The notes beneath the pieces are model-generated. The model saw nothing but the letters and a program-made list of their open reading frames with translations, was not told the DNA's origin and ran no database searches. This document shows, one piece after another, positions 45,852-53,524 of a stretch of DNA of 64,000 nucleotides. Location: the NCBI RefSeq assembly GCF_000969835.1, contig NZ_KQ033915.1:114413-178412 (forward strand), read 5' to 3'. Each line of letters opens with the position of its first letter. Position 1 is the first letter of the stretch. A program made the position numbers and the translations under genes. Source of the stretch: Parabacteroides goldsteinii DSM 19448 = WAL 12034 (GTDB lineage: Bacteria > Bacteroidota > Bacteroidia > Bacteroidales > Tannerellaceae).

Positions 45852-46535
45852 TTATTTTGCAGCAGAAGCACGAGCGATATATTTGTCGATATCGGCAGCT
45901 TCCATTGAGTTGAAATATTTTTCTTTGATCGTAGTGTATGCTTTAACTGCATCGCTATATTGTTTCTGGTTTTCGTAGGCAATACCTGCTTTTTTCAGAT
46001 AAACCGGGCTGATCACTTCGTTGTCTGCTTTCTTAGCAGCTTTTTCGAAATAGCTGATACCTTCTTTTACATTACCCATATTTACATAGCAGTCACCGAT
46101 CAGGCCGATGATAGCCGGAGAAATCATATTGTCGTCTCCACTGAATGATTTCAGTTTGTCAAGAGCTTTTTCAGTTTCTCCCATCTTGAAATAACAGATA
46201 CCTGCATAAGCCTTTGCCAGGTTGCCGGAAGCAGTACTTCCATATTGGTCGATGATACCTTCGAATCCGTCAAAGTCAGCGCCATTACCGTTTAAAGCCA
46301 GATTGAAAGAATCTTTAGCGAAATACTGTTCTCCTTTAAATATAGCAGCGGCTGCTTTCTTTTCCTGAGGAATCAAATAACCGTGTTTAATTCCTAAAAC
46401 AGCTCCAACAACGAGTGCGATAGCTATAATTCCGTAAATGATCTTTTTTGAATTGTTTTCAATGAACTGCTCTGATCTTGAAACAATTTCTTCTACTTCT
46501 AACTCCGTGTTGGTGTTTTTTTCCTTAGTAGCCAT
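45852..46535 (-). CDS. Membrane-anchored TPR protein (YfgM-like)
   Basis: The 227-residue protein has a single membrane helix near the N terminus (IIYGIIAIALVVGAVLGI, about 34-51) after a charged cytoplasmic stretch, then four or so TPR-like repeats (AKAYAGICYFKMGETEKALDK and related). The topology resembles YfgM, which links the Sec translocon to periplasmic chaperones. Function in this organism is inferred only from shape. It has its own -7 element upstream. Confidence 0.82.
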   Translation of the reverse strand: MATKEKNTNTELEVEEIVSRSEQFIENNSKKIIYGIIAIALVVGAVLGIKHGYLIPQEKKAAAAIFKGEQYFAKDSFNLALNGNGADFDGFEGIIDQYGSTASGNLAKAYAGICYFKMGETEKALDKLKSFSGDDNMISPAIIGLIGDCYVNMGNVKEGISYFEKAAKKADNEVISPVYLKKAGIAYENQKQYSDAVKAYTTIKEKYFNSMEAADIDKYIARASAAK

Positions 46536-46596
46536 AATGTGTTATAGTTATTTATTATTTTTATCTACTGATTTATGCCAATGGCAATTCAAAGCG

Positions 46597-46604
46597 CAAA
46601 AGTA
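46597..46604 (-). promoter_or_regulatory. -7 element of the TPR gene
   Basis: The minus strand reads TACTTTTG 61 bp before the start codon. Confidence 0.5.
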
Positions 46605-46646
46605 GTTTTTTTTACTGATATAATCTATACTTAGAAGTATATTTTT

Positions 46647-46654
46647 TAATTTTG
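46647..46654 (+). promoter_or_regulatory. -7 element of recF
   Basis: TAATTTTG, 19 bp before ATG 46674. Confidence 0.55.
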
Positions 46655-46673
46655 TACGATTAATAAGGTACAG

Positions 46674-47777
46674 ATGATACTCAAAAAGCTTTCTATTCTC
46701 AATTATAAAAATATTCTTCAGGCGGAAGTCGCTTTCTCTCCGAAAATGAATTGTTTCTTTGGAAATAATGGGATGGGGAAGACGAACCTGCTGGATGTGA
46801 TCCACTATCTTTCGTTTTGCAAGAGTCATATCAATACTCCTGATAGTCAGATTATAAATAATGATCAGGATATGTGCGTTATCCAGGGTGAATATGATTA
46901 CGAGGGGAGAAACGAGGATATATTCTGTGCTATCCGCCGTCGCCAGCGGAAACAGTTCAAACGGAATAAAAAGGAATATGATAAGTTGTCCGAACACATC
47001 GGACTCCTGCCTTTGGTTATGGTGTCGCCGGCGGATTCAGATCTGATCCGGGGGGGGAGTGACGAACGCCGCCGCTTTCTGGATCTGATCATTTCGCAAC
47101 AGGACAAACAATATCTGCATGCCTTGATACAATATAACAAGGCTTTGCTCCAGCGGAATATTCTTTTGAAGAATCAAAATACAGATACATCTCTGTATGA
47201 AGTGCTGGAAATGCAATTGGATATGTATGGGCGGATGGTGTTCGAGAAGCGCCAGCTGCTGGTGGAAAGTTTTATTCCTATTTTTAACGAATACTATCAA
47301 ACTATCTGCCGTTCTACCGAACAGGTCGGATTGGGGTATATATCCCAACTGGCAGACCGGAATCTGGCTGAGTCGCTGGCTGCCAACAGGGAGCGTGACC
47401 GTATTCTGGGATATACTTCCAACGGTGTTCATAAAGATGAACTGGAAATGACATTGAACGAACAATTAATCCGCAGGGCCGGTTCGCAAGGACAAAATAA
47501 AACTTATCTGATAGCACTGAAGTTGGCTCAGTTTGCTTTTCTGACCCGGAAAGGGCAGACAACTCCCATTTTGCTTTTGGATGATATATTTGATAAACTG
47601 GATGCGGAACGAGTGGCTGAGATCATCAAGCTGGTCAGTGGAGATAGTTTCGGGCAGATATTTGTTACCGATACCAACCGGAAATACCTGGATGAAATCC
47701 TGCAGGCAATGAATCATGATTATGCTTTGTTTAGAGTAGAACAGGGTGAAGTTCAACCGATGGAGGATCAGCCATGA
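46674..47777 (+). CDS. recF: DNA replication and repair protein RecF
   Basis: RecF loads RecA at gapped DNA together with RecO and RecR. The 367-residue ABC-type ATPase has Walker A FGNNGMGKTNLLDVI, the RecF-specific RRFLDLIISQQ and GYTSNGVHKDEL blocks, signature GSQGQNKTYLIALKLAQ and Walker B ILLLDDIFDKLD. It is next to a DUF721 gene, overlapping it by four bases. It is not beside dnaA/dnaN, unlike in many bacteria. Confidence 0.95.
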   Translation: MILKKLSILNYKNILQAEVAFSPKMNCFFGNNGMGKTNLLDVIHYLSFCKSHINTPDSQIINNDQDMCVIQGEYDYEGRNEDIFCAIRRRQRKQFKRNKKEYDKLSEHIGLLPLVMVSPADSDLIRGGSDERRRFLDLIISQQDKQYLHALIQYNKALLQRNILLKNQNTDTSLYEVLEMQLDMYGRMVFEKRQLLVESFIPIFNEYYQTICRSTEQVGLGYISQLADRNLAESLAANRERDRILGYTSNGVHKDELEMTLNEQLIRRAGSQGQNKTYLIALKLAQFAFLTRKGQTTPILLLDDIFDKLDAERVAEIIKLVSGDSFGQIFVTDTNRKYLDEILQAMNHDYALFRVEQGEVQPMEDQP

Positions 47778-48067
47778 AGCGAAAGAATACACAAGCGATC
47801 GGTGAAGTCCTGAGAGATTTCTTTGAAGATAATACGGAACTTTATGAAAAGATTCTGGAAATTCGTGTGGAACGTGCCTGGAAAGAAGTGCTCGGACCGA
47901 TGGTTATGCAATATACCCGTAATATATATGTACGCGATCATATATTATATGTATCGTTGACTTCTGCTGTCTTGAGAAGTGAGCTGACTTTATGCCGTGA
48001 ACGGTTGGTGAAGAGTCTGAATGAGTATGCCGGGGCAACCGTTATACACGATATTATTATCCGTTGA
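47774..48067 (+). CDS. DUF721 (DciA-like) protein
   Basis: The 97-residue protein has the DUF721 pattern with a basic N terminus (MKRKNTQAIGEVLRDFF), ARVERAWKEVLGPMV-like core (VERAWKEVLGPMV), and LYVSLTSAVLRSELTLCRERLVKSLN-type helix. DciA of this family loads the replicative helicase in bacteria lacking DnaC. The ATGA overlap with recF indicates translational coupling and a shared DNA-replication role. It converges with, and overlaps by 11 bp, the 3' end of the cyclo-ligase gene. Confidence 0.85.
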   Translation: MKRKNTQAIGEVLRDFFEDNTELYEKILEIRVERAWKEVLGPMVMQYTRNIYVRDHILYVSLTSAVLRSELTLCRERLVKSLNEYAGATVIHDIIIR

Positions 48068-48626
48068 CAATCTCTTTTTCCGTAATGATCATATCCATTT
48101 TCTTATCGAAAGATTCGGTAGGGACTGTGTCTTGTAGCTGAAAATCGAAACATATACCGATTTTGGGTGCTTGCAATGTGGATAACAGTCTGTCGTAATA
48201 TCCTTTACCGCGTCCCATGCGATTCAGTTGCCGGTCGAAAGCTACACCCGGAACAATGATCAGGTCTATTTCCGATTCATCGACAGTTGTTTCCTGTTCG
48301 ATAGGTTCCATAATGCCGAAGATGCCCGGTTTAAGGCTGTCAGTGCCGTTATAGGGTAACAGGCGGAGATCATCGCCTACAATCAACGGTAGGAGAAGTT
48401 GTTTTTTTTCAAACCATTTTTCAAGAAAACCGGCCGTTTGGACTTCGCCGGGTATCGCGTTGTATAAAGCGATACAGGAAGCCTGCCGGAAGAGTTCAGT
48501 CTCTTCCAGCCGCTTCATTATTTCTTCGGAAAGATCAAGCAATGTAGTCTTCTTGTACGATTTCTTTAGCGAGGCTATGTATTTTCGGAGTTGTTGCTTG
48601 GATTCCTGCAATTCCTTTGTCTGCAT
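48057..48626 (-). CDS. 5-formyltetrahydrofolate cyclo-ligase
   Basis: The enzyme recycles 5-formyl-THF to 5,10-methenyl-THF using ATP. The 189-residue protein has the N-terminal ESKQQLRKYIASLKKSY helix, ALYNAIPGEVQT (substrate loop), LIIVPGVAFDRQLNRMGRGK and GKGYYDRLL. The conserved N-terminal helix begins at about residue 8, so the start at 48626 is needed. As a result its first 92 nt overlap the end of the S41 protease gene in another frame. Confidence 0.9.
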   Translation of the reverse strand: MQTKELQESKQQLRKYIASLKKSYKKTTLLDLSEEIMKRLEETELFRQASCIALYNAIPGEVQTAGFLEKWFEKKQLLLPLIVGDDLRLLPYNGTDSLKPGIFGIMEPIEQETTVDESEIDLIIVPGVAFDRQLNRMGRGKGYYDRLLSTLQAPKIGICFDFQLQDTVPTESFDKKMDMIITEKEIVNG

Positions 48627-50256
48627 CTTTTTTCTCTAATGTAGGAACGGATTTACCTTCGTTTATGATCTGGATAGCACGTAATAACGTAGGATCGTCT
48701 TTCAGGAAGATCGGATAGAATCCGGCTTCGTCGAAAAAGTTGCGTACGATATATGCCTGCAACTGGCTTTCGATCAGCTTTCCTGATATATTGATCAGGT
48801 TCGGGCGTTTCTTGATCCCTTTGGTTGCGGCAAAGTTCGTGAAGTCATATAGCAATGGCTGCGATTGCAGATACTTGTACAGATCCTGATAAGTCGTGAA
48901 CGAAGATAATTTTTCACGATTCTGGTCTGAATATTCAAGTGCATACAGATAAAGTGTGCCACTGTTGACGATACTTGTGAAATACGTTGTAATTCCGCTT
49001 GTATCGCGTGGAATAAATATATCCGGCATGATACCGCCGCCACCATAGACCGTACGTCCCATCATGGTGTTATATTTTTCCGTATGCGTATTCTTGATAC
49101 TGTCGGCTGAATCGAATTCACCATGGATGAATCGGTTGTATATATCCTGATCATAATCGGTGGAATTACCCATTTCATAATCTTTTTGGATACTTCTTCC
49201 GGAAGGAGTGTAGTAGCGGGCGATTGTCAGGCGGATTTCAGAACCGTCGCTCAGTTTGATCGGTGATTGAACCAATCCCTTTCCATACGTACGGCGGCCG
49301 ATGATCAATCCACGGTCGTTATCCTGGATCGCTCCGGAGAAAATCTCGCTGGCAGAAGCCGAGAACTCATCTGTCAGGACAACGATCGGAGCCTCTTTGC
49401 AAGTGCCGGTTCCGTTTGTATAGACATCGTTACGGGGGAAGGCCTTACCTTCCGTGTAAACGATCAGTCTTCCTTCCGGCATGAATTCGTTGACCATATT
49501 GATGGCGGCATCCATATAACCTCCCGTATTTCCACGCAAGTCAATAACAAAAGAACTACATCCTGCTTCTTTCAGTTTGGCGATAGCTGTAATGAACTCG
49601 TTATAAGTTGTCCGGCCGAACTTGCTGACTTTGATATAGCCGATACCTTTACTTACTTCGTAGAAAACATCCACTGAGTTGACCGGGACATCACCGCGTG
49701 TAACATCGAAATAAAGCAACTCCGGTTCACCTCCGCGTTTCACTCCCAGTTTAACCGTACTGTTCTTTGCTCCGCGCAGCGTACGCATAATTTTTGCCTG
49801 GCTGGTGTTATTTCCTGAATAGATCGAGTCGTTGATTGTAATGATACGGTCGAATGGCAATAAACCGGCTTTTTCAGCCGGACCTCCGGAGATAACACTG
49901 ATCACCAGGATCGTGTCTGTCTGCATATTGAATGATACACCGATACCGCTGAACGATCCTTCGAGGTCTTCATTCACTATCGTTGCGTCTTCGGCAGGTA
50001 TGTAAACGGAGTGCGGATCCAGTTCACTGAATATTTTAGGTATGGTGCCTTCCACCAGCTTCGCCATATTAACGGTATCGACATATTGTTCACCAATAAT
50101 ATCGAGTATGGCATTTATTTTATTCCCGCTGGAGAACATACGGCGCTTGCCATGTTGTGTAAGAGAAAGATAATTGTTCCCGATAAAAATTCCGAGAGCA
50201 ATACTTGCTGCAATGATAACAGGTAACCAGATGGTCAACCTTCTGTTTTTGTCCAT
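48535..50256 (-). CDS. S41-family C-terminal processing protease (CtpA-like)
   Basis: A periplasmic serine protease of 573 residues. It has an N-terminal membrane helix (about 9-26), a PDZ domain (FSGIGVSFNMQTDTILVIS to AEKAGLLPFDRIITI), and the S41 core with SFVIDLRGNTGGYMDAA, TDEFSASASEIFSGAI (catalytic Ser) and RRTYGKGLVQSPI (catalytic Lys). CtpA-type proteases trim lipoproteins and wall enzymes. Its last 31 codons overlap the cyclo-ligase start, and dCMP deaminase precedes it by 12 nt. Confidence 0.92.
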   Translation of the reverse strand: MDKNRRLTIWLPVIIAASIALGIFIGNNYLSLTQHGKRRMFSSGNKINAILDIIGEQYVDTVNMAKLVEGTIPKIFSELDPHSVYIPAEDATIVNEDLEGSFSGIGVSFNMQTDTILVISVISGGPAEKAGLLPFDRIITINDSIYSGNNTSQAKIMRTLRGAKNSTVKLGVKRGGEPELLYFDVTRGDVPVNSVDVFYEVSKGIGYIKVSKFGRTTYNEFITAIAKLKEAGCSSFVIDLRGNTGGYMDAAINMVNEFMPEGRLIVYTEGKAFPRNDVYTNGTGTCKEAPIVVLTDEFSASASEIFSGAIQDNDRGLIIGRRTYGKGLVQSPIKLSDGSEIRLTIARYYTPSGRSIQKDYEMGNSTDYDQDIYNRFIHGEFDSADSIKNTHTEKYNTMMGRTVYGGGGIMPDIFIPRDTSGITTYFTSIVNSGTLYLYALEYSDQNREKLSSFTTYQDLYKYLQSQPLLYDFTNFAATKGIKKRPNLINISGKLIESQLQAYIVRNFFDEAGFYPIFLKDDPTLLRAIQIINEGKSVPTLEKKDADKGIAGIQATTPKIHSLAKEIVQEDYIA

Positions 50257-50268
50257 AAAAACGTATAT

Positions 50269-50703
50269 TTATTCGTTTATATCAATATAATCTATACTAA
50301 TACCGGCGCGTTGCAATAAATTGCATCCGTCTTCCATCCGGTACTTTTCTGAATATACAACACGCTTAATGCCCGATTGGATGATCAGCTTGGCGCATTC
50401 GATGCAAGGGGCCGAAGTAACATAGATCGTCGCTCCTTTACTGCTGTTTGAAGATGCCGCCACTTTTGTTATTGCATTCGCTTCGGCATGTAATACATAG
50501 GGCTTGGTCACATTATTTTCATCTTCACAGACATTCTCAAAACCGGCAGGTGTCCCGTTGTATCCATCGGAAATGATCATCTGGTCCTTAACTATCAGTG
50601 CACCGACCTGACGTCGTTTGCAATATGAATTTTCAGCCCAAACGGCAGCCATCCGCAGATAACGTTTATCTAATTCATATTGTTTCTCTGTTTTTTCGCA
50701 CAT
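50269..50703 (-). CDS. dCMP deaminase (ComEB-like)
   Basis: The 144-residue zinc enzyme converts dCMP to dUMP for dTTP synthesis. It has the deaminase motifs HAEANAITK (HxE, zinc and proton shuttle) and SAPCIECAKLII (PCxxC zinc ligands), plus GYNGTPAGFENVCED, which is specific to the dCMP/ComE branch. It heads the minus-strand operon with the S41 protease and cyclo-ligase genes and has its own TACCTTTG element. Confidence 0.92.
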   Translation of the reverse strand: MCEKTEKQYELDKRYLRMAAVWAENSYCKRRQVGALIVKDQMIISDGYNGTPAGFENVCEDENNVTKPYVLHAEANAITKVAASSNSSKGATIYVTSAPCIECAKLIIQSGIKRVVYSEKYRMEDGCNLLQRAGISIDYIDINE

Positions 50704-50738
50704 TGTTTACCTGATTTTGTACTTATTACTTTAGCTGA

Positions 50739-50746
50739 CAAAGGTA
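50739..50746 (-). promoter_or_regulatory. -7 element of the dCMP deaminase operon
   Basis: The minus strand reads TACCTTTG 36 bp before the start codon. Confidence 0.6.
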
Positions 50747-50788
50747 AATATAATTGATTTAACTATTGTATGTTTAGCTATTTTTATA

Positions 50789-52864
50789 TCAATTGCTATT
50801 AGCTTTCGGTTCAGTCTGTTTGATGCCGTTTCTTATGAGCAGGGCGTCGATGGTCGGCTCCTGTCCGCGGAAGCGTTTATACAGGATTGCCGGGTCTTCG
50901 GTTCCTCCTTTTGAAAGGACATTTTCACGGAACGAGCGAGCTGTTTCCCTGTTGAATATGCCTGTGGCTTTGAATACAGAAAATGCATCAGCATCCAATA
51001 CTTCCGCCCATTTATATCCGTAATATCCGGCGGCATAGCCTCCGGAAAAGATATGTCCGAAGCTACTGCTCATGAATGTGCCCGGAACTTCCGGTACGAT
51101 AACGGTCCGTGCCCAAGCTTGTTTTTCAAAGGCGATGACATCTCCCTCAAACGGTTCGTTCTGTGTATGCCATGCCATATCGAGCATGCCGAAACTTAAT
51201 TGGCGGCAGCAGAAATAGCCGGTGTTGAAGTTGGATGCATCGACTAGCTTCCGGATCAGTTCCTGCGGGATTTTTTCGCCTGTTTCATAATGTACGGCGA
51301 TCTGGTCGAGAAATTCCTTTTCCGTCAGCCAGTTTTCCATGAGTTGTGAAGGCAGTTCGACAAAGTCGCGATATACATTTGTACCGGACAGGCTGGCGTA
51401 CTTTCCTTCGGCAAACATTCCGTGCAGGGCATGTCCGAATTCATGTAGAAGCGTATTTACTTCGTCGAAAGTCAGTAAAGACGGTTTAGTCTCCGTTGGA
51501 CGTGTGAAATTCATGACGATGATAATCTGTGGGCGACTATCGCTTCCGTCGGCTTCGTGATACTGCTCTTTGATACTGTTCATCCAGGCTCCCGATTGTT
51601 TTCCGTCGCGCGGATGAAAATCAGTATACAGGATGGAGAGGAATTTACCGTCTGCATCGTATACTTCATAAGCATCTACTTCCGGATGATAAACCGGTAT
51701 TTCCTTGTTCTCTTTGAATGTGATGCCGTATAGCTGTGTGGCAAGTCCGAACACACCGTTTTTGACATTGTTCAGTTCAAAGTAGGGACGTGTCATTTCA
51801 TCGTTTACATCGAAACGGATGTCTTTCAGTTTTTCTGAATAATAACTCCAGTCCCAGGGCATGACGGTGATATTTTCTTTTTCCATACCCATGGCAAACC
51901 CTTGTACTGCATTATATTCGTTGATGGCGACAGGTTTATAGGCATCGAGCAATTGATTCAGCAGGTTATAAACAGTAGCCGGATTTTTAGCCATCGTATG
52001 CTTAAGCGAATATTCTGCATAGGTGTTGTAACCCATCAATCTGGCTATCTCCAGGCGAATATTGATGATCTGGCGGATGATCTCTTTATTGTCATATTCG
52101 TCTCCCTTGTTCCCTACGCTCATGTATTCCCGGTACATTGTTTCACGCAATTTGCGTGAATCGGCATATCGCATGAATGGGATATAACTCGGTGCAGTCA
52201 GGTTAAATAACCAACCCTTTTTCCCTTTTTCTTTGGCACGGAGAGCTGCGGCTTCACAAATACTTTCGGGAAGGCCCGACAAATCTTTCTCATCGGTGAG
52301 AAGCAGTTCGTACCTGTTTTTGTCCTTCAATGCATTCTGGTCGAATCTCAGAGATAGTACGCTCAGGTCTGTGCTTAATTTGCGGTATTTCTCTTTGTCT
52401 TCCGGATTCAGGTTGGCACCACGAACGGAGAACGATTCAAATGTTTCTTCCAGCAGCTTGGTATCTTCTGTAGAAAGGTTGAGCCTGTCTTTTTGTTCAT
52501 ATACGTTCTTGACACGTGCAAATAGCTTTTCATTCAGAAAGATATTATTAGAGCTTTCCGACAACTTGGGGGAGATTCTTTGTGAGATCTCCATCATTTC
52601 GTCGTCGGCTTCCGCATTCAATATATTGAAGAAGGCTGAACTGACTTTGTTCAGCAGTTTACCGCTACGTTCCAGAGCGATGATTGTATTTTCGAAGGTT
52701 GCCGGCTGTGTATCGTTGGCAATGGCCTGCACTTCACTATCGAGTCGCTTTATTCCCTCATCGAAAGCCGGTTCGAAATGTTCGTTTTTTATCTCGTTGA
52801 AAGGAGGGGTTTCGAAAGGGGTGTTATAACTAAAGAAAAACGGATTATGAGTTGTTTGTGTCAT
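50789..52864 (-). CDS. M3-family peptidyl-dipeptidase (Dcp-like)
   Basis: The 691-residue metallopeptidase has the zinc motif HEFGHALHGMF (HExxH) followed by a downstream Glu region, MLDMAWHTQNEPFEGDV, and SFGHIFSGGYAAGYYGYKWAEVL near the C terminus, all typical of M3 oligopeptidases. There is no signal peptide, so it is cytoplasmic and probably clears short peptides. An asparagine-tailed C terminus is unremarkable. It is divergent from the glycogen cluster. Confidence 0.93.
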   Translation of the reverse strand: MTQTTHNPFFFSYNTPFETPPFNEIKNEHFEPAFDEGIKRLDSEVQAIANDTQPATFENTIIALERSGKLLNKVSSAFFNILNAEADDEMMEISQRISPKLSESSNNIFLNEKLFARVKNVYEQKDRLNLSTEDTKLLEETFESFSVRGANLNPEDKEKYRKLSTDLSVLSLRFDQNALKDKNRYELLLTDEKDLSGLPESICEAAALRAKEKGKKGWLFNLTAPSYIPFMRYADSRKLRETMYREYMSVGNKGDEYDNKEIIRQIINIRLEIARLMGYNTYAEYSLKHTMAKNPATVYNLLNQLLDAYKPVAINEYNAVQGFAMGMEKENITVMPWDWSYYSEKLKDIRFDVNDEMTRPYFELNNVKNGVFGLATQLYGITFKENKEIPVYHPEVDAYEVYDADGKFLSILYTDFHPRDGKQSGAWMNSIKEQYHEADGSDSRPQIIIVMNFTRPTETKPSLLTFDEVNTLLHEFGHALHGMFAEGKYASLSGTNVYRDFVELPSQLMENWLTEKEFLDQIAVHYETGEKIPQELIRKLVDASNFNTGYFCCRQLSFGMLDMAWHTQNEPFEGDVIAFEKQAWARTVIVPEVPGTFMSSSFGHIFSGGYAAGYYGYKWAEVLDADAFSVFKATGIFNRETARSFRENVLSKGGTEDPAILYKRFRGQEPTIDALLIRNGIKQTEPKANSN

Positions 52865-52901
52865 ATCTCTTATACATTATATATTATTATAGTCCATATA
52901 T

Positions 52902-52930
52902 TGCCGGAAACAACCTGTTTATTTCCGGCA
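52902..52930 (-). promoter_or_regulatory. Hairpin in the leader of the M3 peptidase gene
   Basis: TGCCGGAAA and TTTCCGGCA form a 9-bp stem with an 11-nt loop, next to a near-consensus minus-strand element (CATCTTTG at 52931-52938). Confidence 0.4.
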
Positions 52931-53006
52931 CAAAGATGGAAAAAATAGCTGTGCTACAGAATAAATTCCCTCTATATTTCTTAATTGTGTTGCCGATCCA
53001 ATTGTT

Positions 53007-53094
53007 TGCCGATAGTTATAAGCATAATAGCCGATAATTATCGACAATTATACCGACAGATGTAAGCAAGCTTACCGATAGCTATCGACAAACA
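53007..53094. repeat. 22-bp tandem array 4 (four forward units, CCGATA core)
   Basis: CCGA occurs at 53009, 53031, 53053 and 53075, exactly 22 bp apart, with CGATA..TATCG partial palindromes in units 2 and 4. It lies in the 660-bp divergent gap before the glycogen cluster. Confidence 0.8.
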
Positions 53095-53150
53095 GTTGGA
53101 TAGGCAACAAATCCTTATTGCATCGGCAATAAAGTCTGTCTGTATCGGTA
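53085..53150 (-). repeat. Inverted continuation of array 4 (three reverse units)
   Basis: Read on the minus strand, TGCC(T/G)AT or TACCGAT recurs every 22 bp (units 53085-53106, 53107-53128, 53129-53150), the opposite orientation to the first block. This makes a forward-reverse composite. Confidence 0.55.
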
Positions 53151-53321
53151 TTTGCCAGCAATTGGTATACTATTGTTTCCCGCTTGTGTTTTTATAACTT
53201 TCTGCAGAGGTTTTTTGTTTTCTTCTTACTGTGTGTATTTTTTTCAAAAAGTATGCAGATCTGTTTTTGGGGGTTAGTCTAAGATATTCATAAAGTAGCT
53301 TGTTTTGAGTTTTTAACAACT

Positions 53322-53347
53322 GTTCATGTGTTTGACAACACATGAAC
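53322..53347 (+). promoter_or_regulatory. Perfect 11-bp hairpin in the leader of the glycogen cluster
   Basis: GTTCATGTGTT and AACACATGAAC are perfect complements with a TGAC loop, 178 bp before the debranching-enzyme ATG. No T tract follows, so it is more likely a binding site or RNA structure than a terminator. The rest of the gap holds nothing else I can recognise. Confidence 0.5.
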
Positions 53348-53524
53348 GGAAGCTTCTAATTTTCTAAGGAGTTATTTATCAAACGTTTTGGCGTTGTAAA
53401 AAAAGTTAGTTTCTAAATAAATATGAAAGCTGATTTGTTTTTTTTGTTTTTAAGTGATACATTTGGTCTGTATATCATATCATTTTCATTATATAAGCAT
53501 AAACTTAAAACCAAATATAAAATT

